A stretch of DNA of 55,507 bases from an uncultured Acetatifactor sp. (GCA_934402315.1 CAKRTS010000022.1:1-55507); one strand, 5' to 3'. Shown: positions 1 through 9,240, numbered from the stretch's first letter. The notes: generated from the letters alone by a model not told the origin. Made by a program: numbers and translations.

Positions 1-73
1 GACCTTTAGCTCAGTTGGTTAGAGCAACCGGCTCATAACCGGTCGGTCCTGGGTTCGAGTCCCCGAAGGTCCA
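1..73 (+). tRNA. tRNA with CAT anticodon (Met, or Ile2), missing first base
   Basis: The cloverleaf is complete except for its first acceptor base, which lies just outside the window: GACCTT pairs with AAGGTCC at 66-72 and A73 is the discriminator. The anticodon loop CTCATAA gives CAT. The body is not initiator-like, since there is no run of three G-C pairs beside the anticodon loop. It therefore reads Met (elongator) or AUA-decoding Ile2 if TilS modifies the C; the sequence alone does not decide. CCA is not encoded. Confidence 0.9.
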
Positions 74-134
74 TTGAGAGTGTATCTCACCGCAAACATT
101 GAAGCAGATAATGCTTCGGAAACAAATATAGTAT

Positions 135-208
135 GGCCCAGTGGCTCAGTTGGTTAGAGCGTCGCCCTGTCACGGCGAAGGTCGTCGGTTCGAGTCCGAT
201 CTGGGTCG
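135..208 (+). tRNA. tRNA-Asp (GTC)
   Basis: Acceptor GGCCCAG pairs with CTGGGTC (one G-U pair) and G208 is the discriminator. The anticodon loop reads CTGTCAC, giving GTC for aspartate. It sits 61 bases after the CAT tRNA and 6 bases before tRNA-Val, so the three are probably one transcript. CCA is not encoded. Confidence 0.95.
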
Positions 209-214
209 TTATAT

Positions 215-287
215 GGGGTCTTAGCTCAGCTGGGAGAGCATCTGCCTTACAAGCAGAGGGTCATAGGTTCGAGCCCTATAGGCCCCA
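215..287 (+). tRNA. tRNA-Val (TAC)
   Basis: Acceptor GGGGTCT pairs with AGGCCCC (281-286 plus A280) and A287 is the discriminator. Anticodon loop CTTACAA gives TAC for valine. It is the last gene of the tRNA cluster and is followed within 20 bases by a strong terminator. Confidence 0.95.
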
Positions 288-304
288 TTTCAATGCCCGA
301 AAAT

Positions 305-351
305 AAAGCTCCGTCAATCCATGAGATTTTCCTGGTTTGACGGAGCTTTTT
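305..351. terminator. Bidirectional intrinsic terminator, tRNA cluster / MATE gene
   Basis: A 13-bp perfect stem (305-317 with 337-349, core AGCTCCGTCAA) encloses a 19-nt loop and is followed by T's on the plus strand. The minus-strand reading also ends in T-rich sequence. It lies between the convergent tRNA cluster and the MATE transporter gene, so it probably ends both transcripts. Confidence 0.85.
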
Positions 352-377
352 CTAAAGCATTCTTAGCATTTTCAAAT

Positions 378-1721
378 CTATGCCTGCGGTCTTACTTTCC
401 TGTAGACTATGACAAAGTATATGATTTCCGCAATCGCAGTGATCGTCCAGGAGAAAACATAGAGCAGATAGAGCGACTGTATGGTGCGGAAATGGGCGAA
501 AATCGTGTAGATCCAGAGAATACGGAAGACACAGGAGCCCATGATGACGACGATTGTAGGAACGATGCTCTTTCCAAGACCTCTGGATGCAGCGATCGTG
601 CAGTCCATAAAGGCGGATACGGAGTAGGACAGCGCCATGATCGACAGACGCTTGATTCCAGCGTCCACGACCGTTGTATCGCTCGTAAACAGCGACAGGA
701 AGGGATAGCGCAGCAGATACAGTCCGACGCCCAGCACAAGCCCTACAACGAAGGAATACAGCAGGCAGATCAGATAGCTCTTTAAAATACGGTCAGATTT
801 TTTTGCACCGTAGTTCTGGGCAATGAAGCTGGAGCATGCGGTATAGAAGGCGGCCATCATGTCGTAGACCAGTGGGTCGGCATTTGCGGCGGCGGAGTTG
901 CCCTCCACCATAACATGGTCAAAGCTGTTGACACCGGTCTGGACGAAGAGATTGGCAATCGCGAACAGGGCATACTGGAAGGCCGACGGAATGCCGATTT
1001 TCAGGATGCGCCCTGCCTTGTCGGGAGTGATCCGCAGTTCCCTCAGCCGCAGACCGAAAGCCGCAGAGCTTTTGAACAGCACGCGGAGGATCAGCACCGC
1101 CGAGAGGTACTGGGACAGAATGCTTGCGATTGCAACCCCTGCAACCCCCATCTTACATACAATGACAAAGAAGAGATTCAGAAGGACATTGAGCACCCCG
1201 GCGAACGACAGGTAATAGAGCGGTCTCTTGGTATCGCCGCTGGCGCTCAGAACGGCGTTACCAAAGTTGTACAGACCAAGCGCGGGCATACCGAGAAGAT
1301 AGATACGCAGGTAGAGCACCGCATCGTCGATCAGCTCGTCCTTCGTGTGCATGAGCGTCAGTACCGGGCGCGAGAAGGCAATTCCGAGAACAGTAATCAA
1401 TACGCCGGCAGCCAGGGAGATGAGTGCGGCGGTATGTACGGTCTGCTTTAATTCCGTTTTATTTCCTGAGCCGATGAACAGGGCAGTCACGGCGTTGATA
1501 CCGCCCGCAAGCCCGATCAGCACGCCCGTAAACAGCGTGACAAGGATACTTGTTGAGCCGACCGCACCGAGGGCAATCGGGCCGACAAAGTTTCCGACGA
1601 CAGCCAGATCGGACATATTAAATACAACCTGAAGAATATTGGTGAACATCAGCGGAACGCTGAACATAAATATTTTTTTCCAGAGAGAACCAGTGCATAA
1701 ATCCATTTCATACTTTTTCAT
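378..1721 (-). CDS. MATE family efflux transporter
   Basis: About 447 residues, the usual length for MATE transporters, with some twelve hydrophobic segments. The first half contains the family pattern around PLMFTNILQVVFNMSDLAVVG and the second half repeats the same fold (IPSAFQYALFAIANLF). Such proteins export drugs or metabolites across the cytoplasmic membrane in exchange for Na+ or H+; the substrate cannot be read here. I chose the start at 1721 (MKKYEMDL) because AAGG lies 8 bases upstream. An in-frame ATG at 1754 would add 11 residues and has no clear ribosome binding site. The gene is divergent from the DUF3737 gene and seems monocistronic. Confidence 0.9.
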   Translation of the reverse strand: MKKYEMDLCTGSLWKKIFMFSVPLMFTNILQVVFNMSDLAVVGNFVGPIALGAVGSTSILVTLFTGVLIGLAGGINAVTALFIGSGNKTELKQTVHTAALISLAAGVLITVLGIAFSRPVLTLMHTKDELIDDAVLYLRIYLLGMPALGLYNFGNAVLSASGDTKRPLYYLSFAGVLNVLLNLFFVIVCKMGVAGVAIASILSQYLSAVLILRVLFKSSAAFGLRLRELRITPDKAGRILKIGIPSAFQYALFAIANLFVQTGVNSFDHVMVEGNSAAANADPLVYDMMAAFYTACSSFIAQNYGAKKSDRILKSYLICLLYSFVVGLVLGVGLYLLRYPFLSLFTSDTTVVDAGIKRLSIMALSYSVSAFMDCTIAASRGLGKSIVPTIVVIMGSCVFRILWIYTIFAHFRTIQSLYLLYVFSWTITAIAEIIYFVIVYRKVRPQA

Positions 1722-1757
1722 ACGAACAACCTTGCCTTTCCGTAGTCTGCACATTAC

Positions 1758-1785
1758 ATCTTACACAAATTTATTAAAAATTCAA
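1758..1785 (-). promoter_or_regulatory. Possible promoter of the MATE gene
   Basis: On the minus strand, TTGAAT (1780-1785) and TAAGAT (1758-1763) are separated by 16 bases in an AT-rich stretch upstream of the MATE start. The match to sigma-A elements is moderate. Confidence 0.4.
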
Positions 1786-1802
1786 GAAAAAACGATTAGG
1801 AT

Positions 1803-1831
1803 TTGCAGATTTACAAAAGATAGAGTAGTAT
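1803..1831 (+). promoter_or_regulatory. Possible promoter of the DUF3737-malY operon
   Basis: TTGCAG (1803-1808) and TAGTAT (1826-1831) are 17 bases apart, about 50 bases before the DUF3737 start. The elements are imperfect and several overlapping -10 choices exist, so the exact site is uncertain. Confidence 0.35.
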
Positions 1832-1884
1832 AGTATAGGACGCGAAAAAGCGCGATTTTTAGCAGAAATGAAATGGAGAGAGCA

Positions 1885-2775
1885 ATGAAAGAGATAATTC
1901 AGCAGACCTTGAGTGGGGAGAGGGCACTTTACGGAACACAGGATGCGCGCATCAGCTTCTGCACTTTTGCTGATGGGGAGTCGCCCTTAAAGGAGAGCAG
2001 TAACCTTGAGATCGATAATTGCCTTTTTAAATGGAAATATCCGCTGTGGTACACAAAGAACGTTACGATGACAAATTCCACGCTGTTTGACATGGCGAGG
2101 GCGGGAATCTGGTATGTGGACAATATTTCGGTTTCCGATACGGTCATAGAGGCGCCGAAGAACTTCCGGCGGGCAAGGGGTGTCAGGCTGAAGAATGTGG
2201 ACTTCCCGAATGCGGCGGAGACCCTGTGGAACTGCCAGGATATTGACATGGAACAGGTGACGGCAAGGGGAGATTACTTTGCCATGAACTGCAAGAATGT
2301 CAGGGCGAAGGACTTTACACTTGTGGGCAATTACAGCTTTGACGGGGGCGAGAATATTGAAATCTGCCACTCCAGAATGCTTTCCAAGGATGCCTTCTGG
2401 AACGCGGAGAATGTGACGGTGTACGATTCCTTTATCTCCGGTGAGTATCTCGGCTGGAATTCCCGCAATATCACGCTGATTAACTGCACAATCGAGAGCC
2501 TGCAGGGAATGTGTTACATTGATAACCTCGTCATGAAGAACTGTCGTCTGATTAATACGAATCTTGCTTTTGAATACTCACAGGCGGATGTCGAGATCAT
2601 CGGCGAGGTGGACAGCGTATTTAACCCCAAGGGCGGCATCATCCGCGCAGACCGTATCGGAGAGCTGATTATGGATGGCAGACGGGTGAAGATCGACCAG
2701 ACGAAGATCGAGGCGGAAACGATTGACAGGAAGTCTGACAGAGCCGAATGGGAGAGAGACCGAAAGGAAGATTGA
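1885..2775 (+). CDS. DUF3737 family right-handed beta-helix protein
   Basis: About 296 residues with regularly spaced short beta-strand repeats of the kind NITLINCTIESLQ and NVTVYDSFISGEY, which point to a right-handed beta-helix. The order of repeats matches the DUF3737 family of Firmicutes, whose function is not established. No signal peptide is visible, so it is probably cytoplasmic. I chose ATG 1885 because GGAGAG lies 5 bases upstream; ATG 1873 is in frame but overlaps that site. The stop is 3 bases before the MalY-type gene, so the two are almost certainly cotranscribed. The acidic and basic C-terminal tail is probably disordered. Confidence 0.8.
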   Translation: MKEIIQQTLSGERALYGTQDARISFCTFADGESPLKESSNLEIDNCLFKWKYPLWYTKNVTMTNSTLFDMARAGIWYVDNISVSDTVIEAPKNFRRARGVRLKNVDFPNAAETLWNCQDIDMEQVTARGDYFAMNCKNVRAKDFTLVGNYSFDGGENIEICHSRMLSKDAFWNAENVTVYDSFISGEYLGWNSRNITLINCTIESLQGMCYIDNLVMKNCRLINTNLAFEYSQADVEIIGEVDSVFNPKGGIIRADRIGELIMDGRRVKIDQTKIEAETIDRKSDRAEWERDRKED

Positions 2776-2778
2776 CAG

Positions 2779-3945
2779 ATGTATGATTTCGATAAGCTGA
2801 CAGAGCGGCGCAATACCGGCTCTTTGAAGTGGGATGTAACGGAGAGGGAGCTGCCCATGTGGGTGGCGGATATGGATTTCGAGACGGCGCCTGAGATCCG
2901 CGAGGCGATCAGCGAGAGGGCGGCGCACGGCATCTTCGGCTACAACATCGTGACGGAGGACTGGTATGATGCCTATATCGGCTGGTGGAGCCGCAGGCAC
3001 CACATCACCTTCGAGCGCGACTGGCTGATCTTCTGTACCGGCGTTGTGCCGGCGATTTCCAGCGCAGTGCGGAAGCTGACGACGGTCGGAGAGAATGTGC
3101 TGGTGCAGACGCCGGTGTATAATATTTTCTTTAATTCCATACGCAACAACGGAAGAAATATCTTAGAGAGCCCGCTGGTCTATGACGGGCGGGAGTATCA
3201 TATCGACTTTGCCGATCTGGAAGAGAAGCTGAGCGATCCCCAGACGACACTGATGCTGCTCTGTAATCCGCATAATCCGGTGGGAAAGATCTGGAACCGG
3301 GAAACACTGGAAAAGATCGGAGAATTGTGCGCAAAGCACCATGTGCTTGTACTGTCCGACGAGATTCACTGCGATATGACAGACCCGGGCTATGAGTACA
3401 TTCCGTTTGCTTCCGTGTCGGAAACCTGCCGGGAGAACAGCATTACCTGCATCGCCCCGACAAAGACCTTCAGCATACCGGGGATCCAGACGGCTGCGGT
3501 AATGGTGCCGAATCCGGTGATCCGGCATAAGCTGAACAGGGGGCTGAATACGGATGAGGTGGCGGAGCCGAACAGCTTTGCCGTGTGCGCGACGGTAGCT
3601 GCCTTTGAAAAAGGGGAACCGTGGCTGGAGGAGTTACGTCAGTATCTGGCGGACAATAAGCAGCTTGTGCGCGACTTTGTGGAGCGGGAGCTTCCCGCGA
3701 TCCGCGTTGTGCCCTCCCATGCGACCTATCTGCTCTGGCTGGACTGTGGGCATGTGACAGACAATGCGACGGAGCTTGTCCATTTTATCAGGGAGTACAG
3801 CGGACTGTATCTGACGGAGGGAGAGGAGTACGGAAAGCCGGGGAAGAAGTTTATCCGGCTGAATACAGCCTGTCCCAGAGCGCGGCTGGAAGAGGGGCTT
3901 AACCGGCTCCGGGACAGTGTCAGGGCATATGCGGAAAAAAGATAA
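2779..3945 (+). CDS. MalY/PatB-type pyridoxal phosphate-dependent C-S lyase
   Basis: A 388-residue fold-type I PLP enzyme. Visible landmarks are CNPHNPVG (162-169), SDEIHCD (193-199) with the pyridine-binding Asp194, APTKTFSIPG with the Schiff-base lysine at Lys229, and FIRLN near the C-terminus for the carboxylate-binding arginine. This set and the length match the MalY/PatB branch, which cleaves cystathionine or cysteine conjugates to pyruvate, ammonia and a thiol in the cytoplasm. True aminotransferase activity is possible and cannot be excluded. It follows the DUF3737 gene by 3 bases. Its stop is only 3 bases from the stop of the convergent nifJ gene, so no terminator fits between them. 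Confidence 0.85.
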   Translation: MYDFDKLTERRNTGSLKWDVTERELPMWVADMDFETAPEIREAISERAAHGIFGYNIVTEDWYDAYIGWWSRRHHITFERDWLIFCTGVVPAISSAVRKLTTVGENVLVQTPVYNIFFNSIRNNGRNILESPLVYDGREYHIDFADLEEKLSDPQTTLMLLCNPHNPVGKIWNRETLEKIGELCAKHHVLVLSDEIHCDMTDPGYEYIPFASVSETCRENSITCIAPTKTFSIPGIQTAAVMVPNPVIRHKLNRGLNTDEVAEPNSFAVCATVAAFEKGEPWLEELRQYLADNKQLVRDFVERELPAIRVVPSHATYLLWLDCGHVTDNATELVHFIREYSGLYLTEGEEYGKPGKKFIRLNTACPRARLEEGLNRLRDSVRAYAEKR

Positions 3946-3948
3946 AAA

Positions 3949-6900
3949 TTATGGGCTGGGAGCGTAAAAGGCTTCCAGTCTTTTTAATTGGCGGTACCTG
4001 TCTGCGGCGGCTGCCGCTGCCTCGGCAAACAGCTTTTCTGCCTGTTCGGGCGAGGACTGCCGGAGGGCATCATAGCGTATTTCCCCGTCAAGGAAGGTCT
4101 CGTAGTCAAGGCATGGTTCCCTGCTGTCGAGGTGAAAGGGATTTTTTCCCTGTTCGCGCAGGGCGGGATTGAAGCGGAAGAGGTGGAAATATCCCGCATC
4201 GACCGCCTTTTTCATTTCGTGGCAGGAGGAGCCGAGCCCGGAGCGTATGCCGTGCGCAATGCAGGTCGCGTAGGCGATGACGAGGGACGGTCCCGGATAG
4301 GCGGCTGCTTCGGTCAGCGCAAGGAGTGTCTGGTTGAAATCAGCGCCCAGAGCGATCTGCGCGACATAGACATCCCCGTAGGTCATGGCGATGGAAGCCA
4401 GATCCTTTTTGCGCGTGCGCTTTCCGCCGGACAGGAACTTGGCGGTGGCGCCAAGAGGAGTTGCCTTGGATGCCTGACCGCCCGTGTTGGAATAGACCTC
4501 CGTGTCGAGCACGAGCAGGTTGATATTCCGTCCGGTGGACAGTACATGGTCGAGACCGCCGAAGCCGATGTCGTATGCCCAGCCGTCCCCACCGATGACC
4601 CAGCACGAAGCATCCGGGACATGCGCCCTTGCGCCGAGGAGCATTCCGAGACCAAACTCCGCGGCATCTTCAAACAGGGAGTTTGACCATGCCGGTCCAT
4701 GACCGTCCGCATCCGTGGTATAGGCGCAGGACGGGGAGGAATTTCCCCAGATGGAGCTGCAGCCTGTGGCGTTGGCAAGATAGAGGTCGGGACCGAACAG
4801 CTGGGTCAAAAGCTTGACATAAGGCGTCTCGCCGCAGCCGGAGCAGGCGCCCGAAAACTCCATGAAGGGGAGGCGGAACTGGCTTCCCTTTGCCGTATGG
4901 GGAGCATATTTCTCCAACGCGGCATGCGAGGGCAGAAGGGGCTTGGCATAATCGAAGCAGCGCTGTGTCAGGGAAGCCGCTGCCGATCCGTTTGTCTCTG
5001 CGGGATGCATTTCCAATGCCTTATGCCCCTGCCGTCCGGGACAGATGGCGGCACAGGCGCCGCAGCCGGTACAGTCGGTCTCCGAGATGACGATGGCGAA
5101 GGAATGATCGTCCAGTCCGGTCATCGGAAGCATCGGCATCCCCTCCGGTGCCTGCGATGCCTGTGCGGCATCCAGAACGGCGGGGCGGATGACCGCATGC
5201 GGGCAGACAAGGGAGCAGCGGTTGCACTGGATGCAGTTTTCCGGCAGCCATTTCGGGAGCTCTGTGGCAATATTGCGCCGCTCGTGCGCCGTGCTTCCGG
5301 GCGGGGTGGCGCCGTCGCAGTAGGGCAGAAAGGCGGAGACGGGAAGCTCGTTTCCGCGCTGATCCGTGACCGGCTGCTGGATGGCTTTGACATAGTGTTC
5401 CAGAGCCGGGGGAGCGGGAAGAGGAACATTGTCTAAACCGGTCATTGCTGCTTCCTCCGGCTGCAGCGGCAGTTCCGCTACGGAAATCTCCTCCACCTCC
5501 GCAAAGCCACGGTCGATTGCCGTCTCATTCATGCGGAGTATTTTTTCGCCCATTTTCCCATAGCTGTTCCGGGCGGCTTCCTTCATGTGCCGCTTCGCGT
5601 CCGTCTCCGGCAGCAGTCCGGTCACGGCGAAGAAGGCTGCCTGCAGGATGGTGCTGATCCTGCCGTTCAGACCGGTTTCCTTCCCGATTTTCAGCGCGTC
5701 TATGACATAGAAGCGGATAGAGTGCTCCGAGAGGTATTGTTTAAAGGCGGCGGGGAGGTAGGAGGCGAGCTCAGCCCCGTGGTACGGACAGTTTAACAGG
5801 AAGCTGCCGCCGTCCTTCAATTCCTCCGCCATTCTGTATTTGTGCAGAAAGACCGGATTGTGGCAGGCGACGAAATCCGCCCGGTGGATCAGGTAGGCGC
5901 TGCGGATGGCTTGACCGCTGAAACGCAGGTGCGAGATGGTAAGCCCTCTTGATTTCTTGGAGTCATATTCAAAGTAACCCTGCACCTGCTTTTGGGTGTG
6001 AGTGCCGATGATCTTGACAATATTCTTCGTCGCGCTGACCGTGCCGTCCCCGCCCAGTCCCCAGAATTTGCAGGCTATGGCATCGGAGGCGGGAGGCGTG
6101 AAGGCTGCGTCAAGGGGCAGTGACAGCCCGGTGACATCATCCGTGATACCGACCGTGAAGAATTTCTTCTGATAATTCCGGTAGACGGCGGCAATCTGCC
6201 CGGGAGTGGTGTCCTTCGAGCTTAAGCCGTAGCGCCCGGAAAAGACGCGGAGGGCGGGATGAGGAGAGCCGCACCGGTCGGTTCCGACGGCGAGCAGACC
6301 GCTCTGCTCAAGGGCGGACATGACATCGAGGTAGAGTGGTTCGCCGGGCGCGCCGGGCTCCTTTGTGCGGCTCAGCACCGTGATCTGACGCGCGGAGGCT
6401 GGCAGCTTCTGAATAAAGTGCGCCGTGCTGAAGGGGCGGTAGAGGTGGACGTTGACCAGACCGTATTTTTTATCGGGGCAGGAGAGCAGGTATTCACGGA
6501 TCGTCTCACAGATGCTTCCCATGGCGACAATGACGTGCGTGGCATCCGGCGCGCCGTAATAGTCGAACAGACCGTAGTCAGTGCCGAGCGCTGCGTTGAT
6601 CTTTGAGAGCTGCTGTTCCACAATGCCGGGCAGGGCGTTGTAGAAAGGGTTAGCCGCCTCCCGCGTCTGGAAAAAGATGTCCGGGTTCTGGGCGGAGCCG
6701 TAAATTTTCGCATGATGGGGATGGAGACAGCCCCCGCGGAAGCGGGAGAGGGCTTCCGTATCTGTGAAGTCCTTTAATGTCTCATAATCCCAGACGGATA
6801 TTTTCTGCAGCTCGTGCGAGGTGCGGAAGCCGTCGAAGAAGCTGATAAAGGGGATCCTGCCGCTGAGGGCGGCAAGGTGGGGAACAGGCGACAGATCCAT

Positions 6901-7377
6901 GACCTCCTGTACTCCGGCACATGCCCAGATGGCGGCGCCGGTCTGGCGGCAGGCATAGATGTCGGAGTGATCGCCGAAGATGGAGAGGGCATGGGTCGCA
7001 AGCGCACGGGATGCAACGTGAAGAACGCCCGGCAGCAGTTCGCCCGCCATACGGTAGAGGTTGGGGATCATGAGGAGCAGTCCCTGCGAGGAGGTAAAGG
7101 TTGTGGCGAGCAGCCCGGAGAGCAGTGCCCCGTGCATGGTACCCGCCGCACCGGCCTCGGACTGCATCTGGACAAGCTGCATGGGCGCTCCGTAGATCGT
7201 CTCCCTGCCGGCGGCAGCCCAGCTGTCACAGAGCTCCGCCATGGGGGAAGAGGGGGTGATGGGATAGATTGCGGCAGCCTCGCTGTATGCGTAGGCAACA
7301 TGTGCCGCTGCGGTATTGCCGTCCATGATTTTCAGACTGCGCTCCCGTCTGCTTAAAGATGTATGATTTTTCTGCAT
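3949..7377 (-). CDS. nifJ: Pyruvate:ferredoxin (flavodoxin) oxidoreductase
   Basis: A single 1142-residue chain of the homodimeric PFOR type, slightly shorter than the usual 1170-1190. It converts pyruvate and CoA to acetyl-CoA and CO2 while reducing ferredoxin. In order: N-terminal domain with YPITPSSPMAEL, two [4Fe-4S] motifs CIQCNRCSLVCP (about residue 714) and CTGCGACAAICP (about 768), then CSGCGETPYV (about 842) and the thiamine diphosphate motif GGDGWAYDIGFGG (about 927) with NTGGQASKATP. The start at 7377 has AGGAGG 8 bases upstream. It lies 52 bases downstream of the sufBD-like gene on the same strand, so an iron-sulfur assembly pair and a major iron-sulfur enzyme may share a transcript. 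Confidence 0.95.
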   Translation of the reverse strand: MQKNHTSLSRRERSLKIMDGNTAAAHVAYAYSEAAAIYPITPSSPMAELCDSWAAAGRETIYGAPMQLVQMQSEAGAAGTMHGALLSGLLATTFTSSQGLLLMIPNLYRMAGELLPGVLHVASRALATHALSIFGDHSDIYACRQTGAAIWACAGVQEVMDLSPVPHLAALSGRIPFISFFDGFRTSHELQKISVWDYETLKDFTDTEALSRFRGGCLHPHHAKIYGSAQNPDIFFQTREAANPFYNALPGIVEQQLSKINAALGTDYGLFDYYGAPDATHVIVAMGSICETIREYLLSCPDKKYGLVNVHLYRPFSTAHFIQKLPASARQITVLSRTKEPGAPGEPLYLDVMSALEQSGLLAVGTDRCGSPHPALRVFSGRYGLSSKDTTPGQIAAVYRNYQKKFFTVGITDDVTGLSLPLDAAFTPPASDAIACKFWGLGGDGTVSATKNIVKIIGTHTQKQVQGYFEYDSKKSRGLTISHLRFSGQAIRSAYLIHRADFVACHNPVFLHKYRMAEELKDGGSFLLNCPYHGAELASYLPAAFKQYLSEHSIRFYVIDALKIGKETGLNGRISTILQAAFFAVTGLLPETDAKRHMKEAARNSYGKMGEKILRMNETAIDRGFAEVEEISVAELPLQPEEAAMTGLDNVPLPAPPALEHYVKAIQQPVTDQRGNELPVSAFLPYCDGATPPGSTAHERRNIATELPKWLPENCIQCNRCSLVCPHAVIRPAVLDAAQASQAPEGMPMLPMTGLDDHSFAIVISETDCTGCGACAAICPGRQGHKALEMHPAETNGSAAASLTQRCFDYAKPLLPSHAALEKYAPHTAKGSQFRLPFMEFSGACSGCGETPYVKLLTQLFGPDLYLANATGCSSIWGNSSPSCAYTTDADGHGPAWSNSLFEDAAEFGLGMLLGARAHVPDASCWVIGGDGWAYDIGFGGLDHVLSTGRNINLLVLDTEVYSNTGGQASKATPLGATAKFLSGGKRTRKKDLASIAMTYGDVYVAQIALGADFNQTLLALTEAAAYPGPSLVIAYATCIAHGIRSGLGSSCHEMKKAVDAGYFHLFRFNPALREQGKNPFHLDSREPCLDYETFLDGEIRYDALRQSSPEQAEKLFAEAAAAAADRYRQLKRLEAFYAPSP

Positions 7378-7429
7378 AAAAAAAGCCTCCTGACTATGAC
7401 ATTGTCTCCGGGAGACTTTTTTTTATGCG

Positions 7430-8347
7430 TTATTTCAGGAAGCCGTTGACGATCTGTGCCTCAGCCTCAGCCTCGGTCAGCCCCAGCGTCATCAGCTTTG
7501 TGATCTGTTCACCGGCGATCTTTCCGATGGCGGCCTCGTGGATCAGCTCCGCGTCGAGATCGTTTGCGGTGATCTCCGGGATCGCGCAGATCTTTGCATG
7601 ATCCATGATGATTCCGTCACATTCGGAATGACCGGCGCAGCGGTTGTTTCCGTTGATCTTTGAGAGAAAGGTCTGTGTCGATTCGTCTCTGGCGACGGAG
7701 CGGGAGATGATGTTTGCGCTCGAGCCTGCGCCGTTTAAATCGACGTGGAAGGAAGTCTGTGCGGTCTGATGTCCGTGTGTCATCAGCTTTTCCGTGACGA
7801 TGATTTTTGCGCCGTCAGCGAGCGTCGCCTTGGTCGAGCGGACGGTGGAGTCCACGCCCTTGATCTGAACCATCTCCATCTCCATGAAGCTGTTTTCGCC
7901 GAGCTCAACAACCGTCTCGGGGTTCATGATGCGCTCACCCCTGCCGTCGCCGCTTCCGTAATGCTTTTCCACATATTTTACGTGCGAGTTCTTTCCAATA
8001 TAGAAGGAATGAATGCCGTCGTGCTTGCTGTCAGCATCTCCGCTGTTGTGGATGCCGCAGCCCGCAATGATGGTAACGTCGCAGTCGTCGCCCACATAGA
8101 AGTCGTTGTATACCATTTCCGTCAGACCGCTCTGGCTTAAAACGACGGGGATGTGTACGCTCTCATTCTTCGTTCCGGGCTTGATTAATATATCGATTCC
8201 CTGCTTATCAGTCTTTGTCACAATGTCAATATGGGCTGTCGTAGCACGCGCCGCGCTCTTTCCGTTGGCACGGATGTTGTAGGCACCGGCGGGCATCTCG
8301 TGCAGCCCGGCTACCTGCTCCAGCAGATTTTTCTGTATCTCATCCAT
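7430..8347 (-). CDS. SufB/SufD-type scaffold of a minimal SUF system
   Basis: A 305-residue SufBD core protein, much shorter than canonical SufB (about 470). It keeps the C-terminal beta-helix core and the pattern NRCAGHSECDGIIMDHAKICAIPEI, with Cys and His residues suitable for cluster assembly. It is paired only with SufC, with no SufS, SufU or SufE in the window. This arrangement matches the reduced two-gene SUF-like (SmsCB) systems known from archaea and Clostridia, where SufBD and SufC form an ATP-dependent scaffold for Fe-S clusters. The ribosome binding site AAAGGAAC precedes the start at 8347. The gap to sufC is 23 bases. Confidence 0.85.
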   Translation of the reverse strand: MDEIQKNLLEQVAGLHEMPAGAYNIRANGKSAARATTAHIDIVTKTDKQGIDILIKPGTKNESVHIPVVLSQSGLTEMVYNDFYVGDDCDVTIIAGCGIHNSGDADSKHDGIHSFYIGKNSHVKYVEKHYGSGDGRGERIMNPETVVELGENSFMEMEMVQIKGVDSTVRSTKATLADGAKIIVTEKLMTHGHQTAQTSFHVDLNGAGSSANIISRSVARDESTQTFLSKINGNNRCAGHSECDGIIMDHAKICAIPEITANDLDAELIHEAAIGKIAGEQITKLMTLGLTEAEAEAQIVNGFLK

Positions 8348-8370
8348 GATGGTTTGTTCCTTTCTGTTCG

Positions 8371-9096
8371 TTATGACTGCTGATAGAACCGGCAGCCCTC
8401 TGTACCCTTCAAAAGCTCGGGAAGAATTTCGTCCCTGCGTCCCTTTGCCTGAACGGTTCCGTTTGCCAGAACGACGATCTCGTCCGCAATGTTGAGGATG
8501 CGCTCCTGATGCGAGATGATAATCAGCGAGTTGTCGCTTGAAGCATGCATTTCCTCGAATACCTTGATGAGATTGTTAAAGCTCCAGAGATCGATGCCAG
8601 CCTCCGGCTCGTCAAAGACGGAGAGGGGAGTATTCCGCGCTATGATGGTTGCAATTTCAATTCTCTTTAATTCACCGCCGGAGAGACTGCCGTCGACGTC
8701 GCGGTTAATATAATCTCTGGCACACAGACCGACCTTGGAGAGGTAGTCGCAGACGTTGGGAACCTTAACCTGATCGCCCGCAGCGAGCGTAATCAGATCC
8801 TTTACCTTGATCCCCTTGAAGCGCACGGGCTGCTGGAAAGCAAAGCTGATTCCCTCCCTGGCGCGCTCGGTGATGCTTAAGCCGGTGATGTCCTTTCCGT
8901 TGAAAAGGATCTTTCCGGACGTAGGCTGTTCAATACCCATAATCAGCTTGGCAAGGGTCGATTTTCCCCCGCCGTTGGGGCCGGTGATGGCGATAAAGGT
9001 ATGATCCTCAAAGGTGAGATTGAGATCCCGAATGATCTCTTTCTGACCGTCCGCCGCATCGGCTACCTGAAAGGAGAGATTTTGTAATTCAAGCAT
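8371..9096 (-). CDS. sufC: Fe-S cluster assembly ATPase SufC
   Basis: A 241-residue soluble ABC ATPase. Walker A is GPNGGGKST (about 38-46), the Q-loop is in FAFQQPVRF, the signature is LSGGELKR (about 137-144), Walker B is LSVFDEPEAGID and the H-loop is IISHQ. SufC powers conformational changes of the SufB/SufD scaffold in the cytoplasm. AGGAGG sits 7 bases before the start at 9096. It is the first gene of the minus-strand sufC-sufBD-nifJ run, preceded by a small leader hairpin. Confidence 0.92.
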   Translation of the reverse strand: MLELQNLSFQVADAADGQKEIIRDLNLTFEDHTFIAITGPNGGGKSTLAKLIMGIEQPTSGKILFNGKDITGLSITERAREGISFAFQQPVRFKGIKVKDLITLAAGDQVKVPNVCDYLSKVGLCARDYINRDVDGSLSGGELKRIEIATIIARNTPLSVFDEPEAGIDLWSFNNLIKVFEEMHASSDNSLIIISHQERILNIADEIVVLANGTVQAKGRRDEILPELLKGTEGCRFYQQS

Positions 9097-9113
9097 AAAT
9101 TTCCTCCTGAAAA

Positions 9114-9129
9114 CTGCCGTTTCCGGCAG
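9114..9129 (-). promoter_or_regulatory. Leader hairpin with GAAA tetraloop before sufC
   Basis: On the minus strand CTGCCG-GAAA-CGGCAG forms a perfect 6-bp stem closed by a GNRA tetraloop. It is followed at once by TTTTC and then the AGGAGG of sufC. It could be a leader stabiliser, an attenuator or a protein-binding site. No function is shown. Confidence 0.6.
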
Positions 9130-9240
9130 ATTATGTATATAACATTTTATCAGTATAACACAGATTACCGGAAAACTATACCTCTTTTCTAAAAAGACAG
9201 TAAAAAAGAAAATATTTTGTTACAAAAAATTAGCTCTTAC

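Noticed and set aside
4699..5436. 245-codon plus-strand frame and other long frames opposite nifJ
   Set aside because: High-GC third-position effect on the antisense strand; nifJ has full motif support.
7404..7424. Short hairpin GTCTC-n3-GAGAC followed by eight T's on the plus strand
   Set aside because: No plus-strand gene leads into it; the flanking genes are on the minus strand, where no T run follows.
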